Notes under the pieces: generated by a model | The model's input: only the letters and a program-made list of their open reading frames with translations | What the model was told of the DNA's origin: nothing | Databases searched by the model: none | Source: Erysipelotrichaceae bacterium | GTDB lineage: Bacteria > Bacillota_I > Bacilli_A > RFN20 > CAG-631 | Reading direction: 5' to 3' | Assembly: GCA_022767485.1 (NCBI GenBank) | Contig: JALEMY010000108.1 | Coordinates: forward strand, 1 to 32,130 | Length of the DNA stretch: 32,130 bases | Position numbers and translations under genes: made by a program | In this document: one piece after another, positions 23,541 to 30,633 of the stretch | Position numbering within the stretch: position 1 is the first letter of the stretch | Layout: the number at the start of each line of letters is the position of its first letter

Positions 23541-23568
23541 TTGAAAATAATTGTTAATTTGATAAAAT
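23541..23568 (+). promoter_or_regulatory. Candidate promoter of the pyruvate kinase operon
   Basis: TTGAAA (23541-23546), a 16-nt spacer and TAAAAT (23563-23568). It would give a leader of about 95 bases containing a 12-bp palindrome TTTGTATACAAA and a short hairpin ATAGTG/CACTAT (23583-23604). A TATAAT at 23643 is nearer but sits too close to the ribosome-binding site. Confidence 0.4.
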
Positions 23569-23669
23569 TATTTGTATACAAAATAGTGCAAAAAATGTCA
23601 CTATAGATAGAAAATAAATAATGATTATTTTTAGAAAAGATGTATAATATTAACTGGAGGAAGTATTCT

Positions 23670-25079
23670 ATGCGAAAGACAAAAATTGTATGTACACTTG
23701 GACCATCAACAGATTCTTATGAAGTGTTATGTGAAATGGTTAAATCAGGTATGGATGTAGCTAGATTAAATATGGCACATGGGGATTATCAAATAAGTCA
23801 AAAAAGAATAGACTTAATTAAAAAAGTAAGATCAGACTTGAAGGTTCCTTTAGCAATAATGGTCGATATAAAGGGACCAGAAGTAAGAACAGGACAAGTT
23901 GATAACCCAATAAAAGTTAATATTGGCGATAAGATTATTTTAACTGGTGAAGCAATTAGTGCGAAGGATAATGTAGTACCAGTTAATTATCCACATATCG
24001 CAAATGATGTTTTTGTAGGTGGCCATGTATTATTAAACGATGGTGTATTGGATTTATTAATTGAGAAAATAGAAAACAATTTGATTTATTGTAAAGCTTT
24101 AACAAATGGCACAATTGGCAATCATAAAAATATGCACTTTCCTGGAGTTCACTTGTCTTTACCATTTATAAGGCCAAAAGATATTGACGACATGAACTTT
24201 GCCTTAAAAAATGATGTTGAATACATCGCATGTTCTTTTGTATCAACTGGTGATGAAGTAAAGCAAGTTAGAGATTATCTTGATTCTAAAAATGGTCAAA
24301 GTATCGCACTTATTGCCAAGATTGAAAACAAAGAGGGTATAGACAATCTTGATGATATTATGAATTATGTAGTTGGTGTAATGGTAGCAAGAGGAGACTT
24401 AGGAGTAGAAATTCCAATTGAAAAAATTCCAACTATTCAAAAACAAATGATTAAAAAAGCATATCTTGCTGGTAAAATTGTCATCACCGCAACGGAAATG
24501 CTTGAATCAATGACACATAATTTCCGCCCAACTAGAGCGGAAGTCTCAGATGTTGCAAATGCCGTTTACGATGGTTCTAGTTGTGTTATGTTGTCTGGTG
24601 AAACAGCGGTTGGACAATACCCAATTGATGTTGTAAAAACTATGGCTAAAATTTGTGTGGACACAGAATCTAACATCGATTATAGTAAAGCGTTTAAAGA
24701 TATTAATTTTACAATAAAAAATGTTGCTGATGCCTTAAGTCATTCAAGTGTTAATGCTTCAATTGATTTAAATGCAAAAGCTATTGTCGTATGTACAAAA
24801 AGTGGTACGACAGCTAGAATGGTTAGTCGTTTTCGTCCCGAAGCACCAATTATAGCTTTCGTAATGGACGATAAAGTTTACCATAAATTATCTATATCAT
24901 GGAATGTATTTCCACATCAATTTGATGAATATTATTCGACCGAAGAAATTACCATTAGAGCAATGGATAAAACAAAACAACTACCATTTATTAAAAAAGG
25001 TGATATGGTAATTATTATCGCAGGTATTGCAAGACAAGTTAACGGCTCTAATTTAATGAGAATTGAACAAGTAAGATAA
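23670..25079 (+). CDS. pyk: Pyruvate kinase
   Basis: A 469-residue enzyme converting phosphoenolpyruvate and ADP to pyruvate and ATP. MRKTKIVCTLGPSTDS (1-16) is the standard start and MARLNMAHGD-type substrate loop (VARLNMAHGD) has Ala in place of the usual Phe/Ser. IALIAKIENKEGIDNLDDI and VMVARGDLGVEIP hold the catalytic Lys, Glu and Asp. ATEMLESMTHNFRPTRAEVSDVANAV is the signature. The C-terminal PEP-utiliser domain of some Bacillus enzymes is absent. Start at 23670 has GGAGG upstream; the in-frame ATG at 23640 lacks one. First gene of a three-gene unit, 14 bases before the creatininase-family gene. Confidence 0.96.
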   Translation: MRKTKIVCTLGPSTDSYEVLCEMVKSGMDVARLNMAHGDYQISQKRIDLIKKVRSDLKVPLAIMVDIKGPEVRTGQVDNPIKVNIGDKIILTGEAISAKDNVVPVNYPHIANDVFVGGHVLLNDGVLDLLIEKIENNLIYCKALTNGTIGNHKNMHFPGVHLSLPFIRPKDIDDMNFALKNDVEYIACSFVSTGDEVKQVRDYLDSKNGQSIALIAKIENKEGIDNLDDIMNYVVGVMVARGDLGVEIPIEKIPTIQKQMIKKAYLAGKIVITATEMLESMTHNFRPTRAEVSDVANAVYDGSSCVMLSGETAVGQYPIDVVKTMAKICVDTESNIDYSKAFKDINFTIKNVADALSHSSVNASIDLNAKAIVVCTKSGTTARMVSRFRPEAPIIAFVMDDKVYHKLSISWNVFPHQFDEYYSTEEITIRAMDKTKQLPFIKKGDMVIIIAGIARQVNGSNLMRIEQVR

Positions 25080-25093
25080 AAAGGAGAAAAACA

Positions 25094-25906
25094 ATGAACT
25101 GGGAAGATTTAACAGCTAGTGAATTTAAAGACTCTTTAAAAGTAACAAAAGGAGTAGCAATTATTCCTGTTGGTTGTCTTGAAAAACATGGTAATCAATT
25201 ACCTTTAGGAACAGATATGTTTATCGCAAAAGCAATCGCTAATAAAGCTTGTACGATTGAAGAAGCGCTAGTAGTTCCAATAGCTCCATATGGAATAATT
25301 AGTGAAGCTCAACATAGATGTGGTTGCTTATCATTATCAAGCAAATTACAATATGAAATATTGGAAGAATTATGCGATGAACTAGCGCGAAATGGCTATA
25401 AGAAAATCATAATCTTAAATAGTCATGGTGGGGCAATTAATTTTATGAATTATTTTGCACAATCACGTTTAGAAAAATACCACCCATATATCGTTTATGT
25501 GTATCGTGCTCACACATTAACAGAAAGTCAAAGAAAAGAATTTTTAAAATTAAATGGAGGACCATTAAAAGGCTCTGGGCATGCTGATTTAATGGAAACT
25601 AGTGAAATTTTATATACTAATAATGAGACAGTTCATTTAGATAGAATTGATCCTTCACAAACTATGCCATTGTTAAGAAATGAGTTTTTAGCAGAAAACA
25701 ACGTCTTTACAGCAATTGGCTGGTATGGTAATTATCCATATCATATCGCAGGTGATCCAACCGGTGCAAGCGCTTTAAAAGGCGAATATTTAATTAATAC
25801 GTATGCTGATAATTTATCTAAAGTTATTAAAATGATTAAAGAAGATGATATTTCTTTAAAAATGCAAGAAGAATTTTATAAAAAAACATTAAATCCAGAG
25901 GTGTAA
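25094..25906 (+). CDS. Creatininase superfamily amidohydrolase
   Basis: A 270-residue member of the creatininase family (PF02633), metal-dependent amide hydrolases. AIIPVGCLEKHGNQLPLGTDMFIA (22-45) supplies metal ligands E30, H32 and D41. ILNSHGGAINF (107-117) supplies H111. GSGHADLMETSEI (160-172) contains the late metal ligand region (E168). The true substrate varies widely in the family (creatinine, formamidopyrimidine intermediates, peptides), so the reaction is unknown. RBS AAGGAG. Sits between pyruvate kinase and a GH27/36-like gene with one base separating stop and next start (TAATATG), so cotranscribed and likely coupled with the latter. Confidence 0.85.
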   Translation: MNWEDLTASEFKDSLKVTKGVAIIPVGCLEKHGNQLPLGTDMFIAKAIANKACTIEEALVVPIAPYGIISEAQHRCGCLSLSSKLQYEILEELCDELARNGYKKIIILNSHGGAINFMNYFAQSRLEKYHPYIVYVYRAHTLTESQRKEFLKLNGGPLKGSGHADLMETSEILYTNNETVHLDRIDPSQTMPLLRNEFLAENNVFTAIGWYGNYPYHIAGDPTGASALKGEYLINTYADNLSKVIKMIKEDDISLKMQEEFYKKTLNPEV

Positions 25907-25907
25907 T

Positions 25908-27338
25908 ATGAAAACATACGATTATTATTGTACTTGGCAAGCTCAAAACTTGCTTTGTCAAACAAAAGGCGTTAGCAATAGAGATTATTTAGATGAAAAA
26001 GCTATTTTTGGTGAAAATGGTTTAGTAAATGCTTACGAAGGTTTTAGACAAGATTTATATTTTATTTTAGATGATGGATGGGATGTTCCATATAGTTATA
26101 ATGTAAAAGAGGATTATCCTTTTGCATCGCATATTATTAAAAATGATCGTTTCCCAAGTTTTAAAGGAAAACCACAAGAAAAATTAAAACAAATGGTTGA
26201 TAAAATTATGTCTTATGGTTGGAAAGGTGTTGGCATTTGGGTATGTGCACAAGGTAGTGGAAATGCTTATAAAAGATCAATTAAAGGTCTTAAGAGCTTT
26301 TTTAAAAAAAGACTTGAATGGTCAAAATATGCCAATGTTTCCTATTGGAAAGTTGACTGGGGAATTTATTGTAATGAAGTATCATTTAGAAAAATGCTTA
26401 CTAAACTTGCTAATGAAATTTATCCTGAACTAATCATTGAAAATGCGATGTGTATTGGCCCTGTTAATGGTTTTGAATCAGGTGAAGAAGAAAATTTAAA
26501 ATATGACTTTCCTTGGAATAAGGAAATGAAAAAATATATCGATAAAGTTACTGATTTTTCTGAAGTGTTTAGAAGTTATGATGTAACAGAAGAATTATCG
26601 ACAAACTCAACATTAAATCGTGTTTCATATCTATTAAAGCAACAAAAATGTGTTATCAATTGTGAAGATGAATTATATCTTGGTGTTATCTTAGGTATGG
26701 CACTTGGTATTGAAAGAAATAAAATGTGTGTAGTTAAAAATATAACTCCAGACACTTCTTTCCACAATAAAGAAAACGAAACAATAGCAGCTTTACGTTA
26801 TAGAAGAATATCACCAAGTTATGTAGGCGGTAAAATTCATGTTTCAAAAGAAAAATTCTTAGATAGTTATAAATTTGGACAATATTGGTGCGATAATGTT
26901 ACAAATCATGAAGTTAAACAATTATGCCCAAGTATCGTTTCTAGAAACACATCATTACCAAAAGTTAAAAAAGTAAAAGAGCAACCATATGTTGTTGCTG
27001 GCAAAGACTTTAATAATAATTATGCGATAGGAACATTTAAAAGAATAAATTTTGAAGATGATGATAAATATGAAGTTGATGTTTCTTTTAAAATTGATAG
27101 TGAAGTAAATAACGTAGCTATCTTTTCAAATCACATTAGAGTTTTAAGAATATCTTTTGCAAACGATATGAAAAATAAAAAATTTATTCTTAGCGATTTA
27201 ATTAATAATACCAATTTTGATATAAGCGATATGATAAAAGTAAAGGATAATAAAGTTACTATTAATTATCAAAAACTTACTAAGAATTTTACTTGTGATG
27301 ATTTAAGTAGTAAAGCTTATTTATTATCTATTAAGTAA
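25908..27338 (+). CDS. Putative glycoside hydrolase of the alpha-galactosidase (GH27/GH36/GH31) clan type
   Basis: A 476-residue protein without signal peptide. FILDDGWDVPYSYN (52-65) and SYWKVDWGIYCN (145-156) are the paired barrel motifs of clan GH-D alpha-glycosidases, with D150 at the position of the catalytic nucleophile (the K-x-D motif). GVGIWVCAQ (108-116) fits an adjacent barrel strand. IENAMCIGPVNGFESG and FRSYDVTEELST follow, and a beta-rich C-terminal domain begins near 370. The residues just outside the motifs do not match standard melibiases, so the precise family and sugar are open. Coupled to the upstream creatininase-family gene and followed by a strong terminator. Confidence 0.6.
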   Translation: MKTYDYYCTWQAQNLLCQTKGVSNRDYLDEKAIFGENGLVNAYEGFRQDLYFILDDGWDVPYSYNVKEDYPFASHIIKNDRFPSFKGKPQEKLKQMVDKIMSYGWKGVGIWVCAQGSGNAYKRSIKGLKSFFKKRLEWSKYANVSYWKVDWGIYCNEVSFRKMLTKLANEIYPELIIENAMCIGPVNGFESGEEENLKYDFPWNKEMKKYIDKVTDFSEVFRSYDVTEELSTNSTLNRVSYLLKQQKCVINCEDELYLGVILGMALGIERNKMCVVKNITPDTSFHNKENETIAALRYRRISPSYVGGKIHVSKEKFLDSYKFGQYWCDNVTNHEVKQLCPSIVSRNTSLPKVKKVKEQPYVVAGKDFNNNYAIGTFKRINFEDDDKYEVDVSFKIDSEVNNVAIFSNHIRVLRISFANDMKNKKFILSDLINNTNFDISDMIKVKDNKVTINYQKLTKNFTCDDLSSKAYLLSIK

Positions 27339-27374
27339 CTTTTTAATAAGTGTAAACTTTATAAAAATTAAAAT

Positions 27375-27427
27375 AAAATGACCTTTTAGTAATGGTGCAA
27401 TAACATTACATCAAAGGTCATTTTTTT
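27375..27427. terminator. Bidirectional terminator between convergent genes
   Basis: Stem AAAATGACCTTTT / AAAGGTCATTTT (27375-27387 / 27413-27424), with a nested GTAATG/CATTAC hairpin in the loop and a T-run to the right. Shared by the GH-like gene and the minus-strand acyltransferase-like gene. Confidence 0.85.
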
Positions 27428-28163
27428 ATCTTTTCATAAAATGAGTAGGATTATTTTGTTCACTAAATATATCTTTTTCATTAAAAGCTGCTATTTCATT
27501 GATTCTTTTTAAATATAAATTAGCGACTTCTTTCATATTGGAATTAATCTGATTTAAAGTAGAAAACATTATTGGTTTATCGACGATAAAAGTATTATTT
27601 AATCGTTGATAATACATTAGATAAATTGGAAAATCTATTTGATGTTTTTCATAACATCTTTTTGCAAAAGCAAAAAAACCTGGATGAAAACCTTTTAAAA
27701 AATCAAAGTAGCCTTTTGATGAATCCTCAGGGAAAATAACAAAACTATTATCGCTATTTAAAGCTACTTCCAAAGATTGTTTCATAGTAATTACCATTCT
27801 GCCATCTGGATATGTAGATATCAAACGAATACCTTTATAAAAACATTTCATAAAAGGAGCCGCAACGATGCTTATAATATAGCAAATCCATAAAGGAATA
27901 TGCTTTTTTTGATGAAAATAGATTTTGGACAGATAACGATATACTTCTTTTAATGAGCCATTCATTTCATATGTGCCCCAAAAACGAAACTCAAGAGGAA
28001 AGTAAAGTTCCATTTTAAAAGGAACTGTAGCACCAACATGATTTGAAAGATAAATTGCCTTGTCAGTTAGTTTTTCCCCAAGATAAATAAATTTTGGTTT
28101 CTTACTAAATATTCTAAAGATTTTTTTTACAAACTCGAAAAATTTTCCTCTGTTTTTTTTCAT
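27426..28163 (-). CDS. Acyltransferase-like protein (degenerate PlsC motifs)
   Basis: A 245-residue protein. SNHVGATVPFKMELYFP (40-56) aligns with the NHxxxxD acceptor motif of glycerol-acyltransferases but lacks the Asp at the +5 position. FVIFPEDSSKGYFDFLKG (about 156-173) resembles the FPEG block with Asp for Gly. A hydrophobic stretch (92-105) and a basic N-terminus suggest membrane association. It may be a diverged or inactive PlsC relative or a variant acyltransferase with altered chemistry. Start preceded by AAAGGTG with 8-base spacing. Own promoter with perfect TTGACA. Confidence 0.6.
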   Translation of the reverse strand: MKKNRGKFFEFVKKIFRIFSKKPKFIYLGEKLTDKAIYLSNHVGATVPFKMELYFPLEFRFWGTYEMNGSLKEVYRYLSKIYFHQKKHIPLWICYIISIVAAPFMKCFYKGIRLISTYPDGRMVITMKQSLEVALNSDNSFVIFPEDSSKGYFDFLKGFHPGFFAFAKRCYEKHQIDFPIYLMYYQRLNNTFIVDKPIMFSTLNQINSNMKEVANLYLKRINEIAAFNEKDIFSEQNNPTHFMKR

Positions 28164-28186
28164 CTTTCATACACCTTTCAACTCAT

Positions 28187-28215
28187 AATTTATTTAAAAA
28201 ATACTATTTTGTCAA
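28187..28215 (-). promoter_or_regulatory. Promoter of the acyltransferase-like gene
   Basis: On the minus strand: consensus TTGACA (28210-28215), a 17-nt spacer and TAAATT (28187-28192). Confidence 0.65.
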
Positions 28216-28224
28216 TAAAAAGAA

Positions 28225-28262
28225 GCGAATACTACACATATTATTACTCATATGTGTAGCAT
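28225..28262 (-). terminator. Terminator of the MATE transporter gene
   Basis: On the minus strand a 10-bp perfect stem CTACACATAT / ATATGTGTAG extends to 14 bp through an AATG/TATT flank with one G-U pair. CGCTTCTTTTTATTG follows. The T-run is a few bases away, so it may be a weaker terminator. Confidence 0.6.
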
Positions 28263-29644
28263 TATTTACTATATTTAATCTTTTTATATACTGTTTTTAA
28301 AATAATAAGTTGAATAATTGCTGTTATTATCCATGAAATAGGATAGGAAATAGCAATGCATGATAGGTTATGGAATTTTTCTATATTAAAAATGGTGTAT
28401 ATCCATAATATTCTAATACCACATATTCCTAAAAGAGAAACAATTGTTGGAGTAATTGAATGGCCAAGACCTCTAATCGAATAAGCAAATGTATCCATAA
28501 GTCCACACAAAAAGTATGTCACAATGATAATAATTAACCGACTTTTCGCAGCATCTAATGCTTCAATATGAGAAATATATAAACTCAATAGTTGGTCTTG
28601 AAAAGATATGATAAAGGCACCGACAAATAAATTCATCAAGACAATAATTAAGCAAGCATAACCGATAACTTTTTTAATATTTACAATATTTTTCGCCCCA
28701 AAGTTTGCCGAAACAAAGGCTACACAAGATGTAGCAACTGAATTCATCGCTACATAAACAAAGCCTTCAAGTGATGATGAGGCGCCATTTCCATCCATAA
28801 CATTAGTACCAAGGCTATTAATACTTGATTGAATCAAAACGTTAGAAAGTGAAAAAATAGTTCCTTGAATTCCTGCTGGTAAACCTATTTTTATTATTTC
28901 TTTAGCTTCTTTATAATAAAAATGAAGTTCTTTTAATTTAAAATGGAAAAATCCTTTGTTTTTAAGTAGACATATAATGATTAGTAAAGATGAAATACCT
29001 TGAGAAATAATTGTAGCTAATGCTACACCTTTCACATCTAATTTGCATACAATGACGAAAAACAAATTTAATATCACATTGAATAAACCTGAAAAAGCTA
29101 GAAAATAAAAAGGCCTTTTCGTGTCGCCAACAGCACGAAGAAGTGAGGATCCAAAATTAAAAATCATTGAAAAAGGAACGCCTAGAAAATATATTTTTAA
29201 ATAGGCCGCAGACAAATCAATGACATCTAAAGGGGTACCCATAAGTTTTAAGAAAAACTTAGACATAAAAAAGCCAAACAAAGAAATAATAATTCCACTT
29301 ACCACAGCTAAAATCATCGATGTATATGCAACTCTTTGGCCTTTAATTGAGTTTTTTTCACCTTTACATTTAGCCATTAAGACATTAGCGCCAACACTTA
29401 AACCTAAAAATAAATTTATTATTAAGTTTATTAAAGCATTAGTGGAAGAAATTGCAGCAATAGCATGATCTGAGCCAAACATTCCACAAACAATTAAATC
29501 AGCAGCATTATATAATAGTTGTAAAATACCAGAGAAAATTAATGGAAGAGATACAAAAAATAGTTTTTTTAGTAAATTTCCACTAGTCATATCTACTTCA
29601 TTTTTATTATTTTTATTATCTTTATTTATTATTTCTTCATCCAT
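28262..29644 (-). CDS. MATE family multidrug/metabolite exporter
   Basis: A 460-residue, 12-helix membrane antiporter of the MATE family (NorM/DinF/MepA-like). PLIFSGILQLLYNAADLIVCGMFG (near residues 35-58) is the typical first-helix block, and the protein repeats as two six-helix halves, e.g. GLPAGIQGTIFSLSNVLIQSSINSLG at the start of the second half. Exports cationic drugs or metabolites using Na+ or H+. The start at 29644 (MDEEIINKDNKNN) is chosen because AAAGGGG lies upstream; an in-frame extension to 29698 would run through the promoter. The N-terminal 20 residues are charged and Asn/Lys-rich. Substrate unknown. Confidence 0.92.
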   Translation of the reverse strand: MDEEIINKDNKNNKNEVDMTSGNLLKKLFFVSLPLIFSGILQLLYNAADLIVCGMFGSDHAIAAISSTNALINLIINLFLGLSVGANVLMAKCKGEKNSIKGQRVAYTSMILAVVSGIIISLFGFFMSKFFLKLMGTPLDVIDLSAAYLKIYFLGVPFSMIFNFGSSLLRAVGDTKRPFYFLAFSGLFNVILNLFFVIVCKLDVKGVALATIISQGISSLLIIICLLKNKGFFHFKLKELHFYYKEAKEIIKIGLPAGIQGTIFSLSNVLIQSSINSLGTNVMDGNGASSSLEGFVYVAMNSVATSCVAFVSANFGAKNIVNIKKVIGYACLIIVLMNLFVGAFIISFQDQLLSLYISHIEALDAAKSRLIIIIVTYFLCGLMDTFAYSIRGLGHSITPTIVSLLGICGIRILWIYTIFNIEKFHNLSCIAISYPISWIITAIIQLIILKTVYKKIKYSK

Positions 29645-29668
29645 ACCTTTAAACCCCTTTGGCTTTTT

Positions 29669-29697
29669 ATTATAGCACATAATAAAAATAATTATCA
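29669..29697 (-). promoter_or_regulatory. Extended -10 promoter of the MATE gene
   Basis: On the minus strand: TGC-TATAAT (TATAAT at 29669-29674), with a weak TGATAA (29692-29697) 17 bases upstream. Confidence 0.6.
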
Positions 29698-29782
29698 CTT
29701 TTTTATTAATAAAAAAAATATATTGTTAAATGAAAAAATTAATTCTGCTGATTATGTTAAAAAACTAGTGGTATATAAAAAG

Positions 29783-29842
29783 ATGAAACGGATAAAAATT
29801 GCTTTGTATATACTTCTAGTTTCTATAGCAAGTATCAAATAA
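29783..29842 (+). pseudogene. Possible remnant of a signal-peptide-like ORF
   Basis: Nineteen codons MKRIKIALYILLVSIASIK then TAA look like the start of an exported protein but have no ribosome-binding site, and the downstream frames are interrupted at once. It may be chance; recorded because it sits in an otherwise gene-free stretch. Confidence 0.2.
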
Positions 29843-30207
29843 GAATATACGATTTTCATGAAAGCATAAAAGTTGATCAAATATCTTGGTTAACTATTAA
29901 CAAGAAAATATATTCCCTAGGAAAAAACGTCACCGTTTGAACTATAATTTTTGAACAAAAAATCCTAGGCTCGATCTTCATATTTTTAGTTGTAGGGATT
30001 TAAATTCCTACCCATAATGGTGAAATTATTTTTAATTTTTGCAAAAAAATTAGTAATTGCTAAGAAAGCTTCGTTTCATTTCATATCGAGATTCAAACGG
30101 GATAATAAGACATATTCTGTTGCTTTTGCGAGTAAAAAATACCTTTCCTTTTTATGTTAAACTATAAGTTGACGATTACTATCTTGATAGCGTAAAATTT
30201 CAGTCAA

Positions 30208-30291
30208 TTATCTATTTGCTACTTTGCCCTCTTTACAGATACTACAATCTAGATTTGTAAAACTTTTAGTTGCAATATTAAAAGCAACCAT
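30208..30291 (-). pseudogene. Short ORF with a good ribosome-binding site, possibly the 5' end of a broken gene
   Basis: A 27-residue frame (starts MVAFNIATKSFTNLDCSICKE, two cysteines spaced CSIC) is preceded by AAAGGATGTG. Frames after its TAA (e.g. a Tyr/Gln/Asp/Ser/Asn/Arg-coding block near 30180-30200) remain protein-like but are broken by further stops. I do not recognise the ancestor. A hairpin CATAATC/GATTATG followed by GGTTTTT lies just upstream on the same strand. Confidence 0.3.
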
Positions 30292-30375
30292 AAAATCACA
30301 TCCTTTCTAAAAACCCATAATCAGTTAAGATTATGTGACATATTTATCGCTTTAAAAAGGGTAATTATCAAGATA

Positions 30376-30415
30376 TAAAAAATTCCTCTTTCCAATTAAG
30401 GATTGAGGAACTTCA
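30376..30415 (-). terminator. Terminator of the small basic protein gene
   Basis: On the minus strand: GTTCCTC ... GAGGAAT with an inner TCC/GGA pairing, followed by TTTTTATATC, right after the stop at 30421. Confidence 0.65.
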
Positions 30416-30420
30416 TTTTA

Positions 30421-30609
30421 TTATTTTATGTTACCTTTAGCTTCTGCTTCCGATTTATAAAGTCTTGATTCTCTCACTTTATAACCAGCACTTTTCTTTG
30501 GATATTTTATTAAATAAAAACCACCAGAATATTTTACTATTTCAACTTCTACAACAAAGATGGTAGATTCTACTATCCAAGCCTTATCTCCAGGCTTAAA
30601 CTTTGCCAT
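30421..30609 (-). CDS. Small SH3/KOW-like protein of unknown function
   Basis: A 62-residue protein. Opening FKPGDKAWIVESTIFVVEVEIVKYSGGFYLIKYP with GDxxWI and alternating beta strands suggests a single SH3-like barrel. The C-terminal KVRESRLYKSEAEAKGNIK is typical of small proteins often found in accessory or phage-related regions. Start ATG at 30607-30609; GAGGATGGTG upstream is a plausible, slightly distant ribosome-binding site, and a TTG one codon upstream is less likely. It follows the large surface-protein gene by 24 bases and may be cotranscribed. Function not known. Confidence 0.65.
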   Translation of the reverse strand: MAKFKPGDKAWIVESTIFVVEVEIVKYSGGFYLIKYPKKSAGYKVRESRLYKSEAEAKGNIK

Positions 30610-30633
30610 CAAAACACCATCCTCTTTTACTAC

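Larger units (their letters stand above)
29843..30420. other. Gene-poor, probably decayed stretch
   Basis: Nearly 600 bases with short frames interrupted by stops on both strands. GC content and composition are slightly less AT-rich in places (e.g. 29920-29970, 30100-30240) than typical intergenic DNA here. On the minus strand, AAAGGATGTG followed by ATG at 30291 opens a 27-codon frame (to 30208) that then breaks. No RNA gene, CRISPR or transposase was recognised. Confidence 0.4.

Noticed and set aside
23643-23648. TATAAT as pyruvate kinase promoter
   Set aside because: The start would fall about at the ribosome-binding site and there is no -35 17 bases upstream.
30017-30160. 47-codon plus-strand frame (starts MVKLFLIFAKK)
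   Set aside because: No ribosome-binding site, no family features, in decayed sequence.
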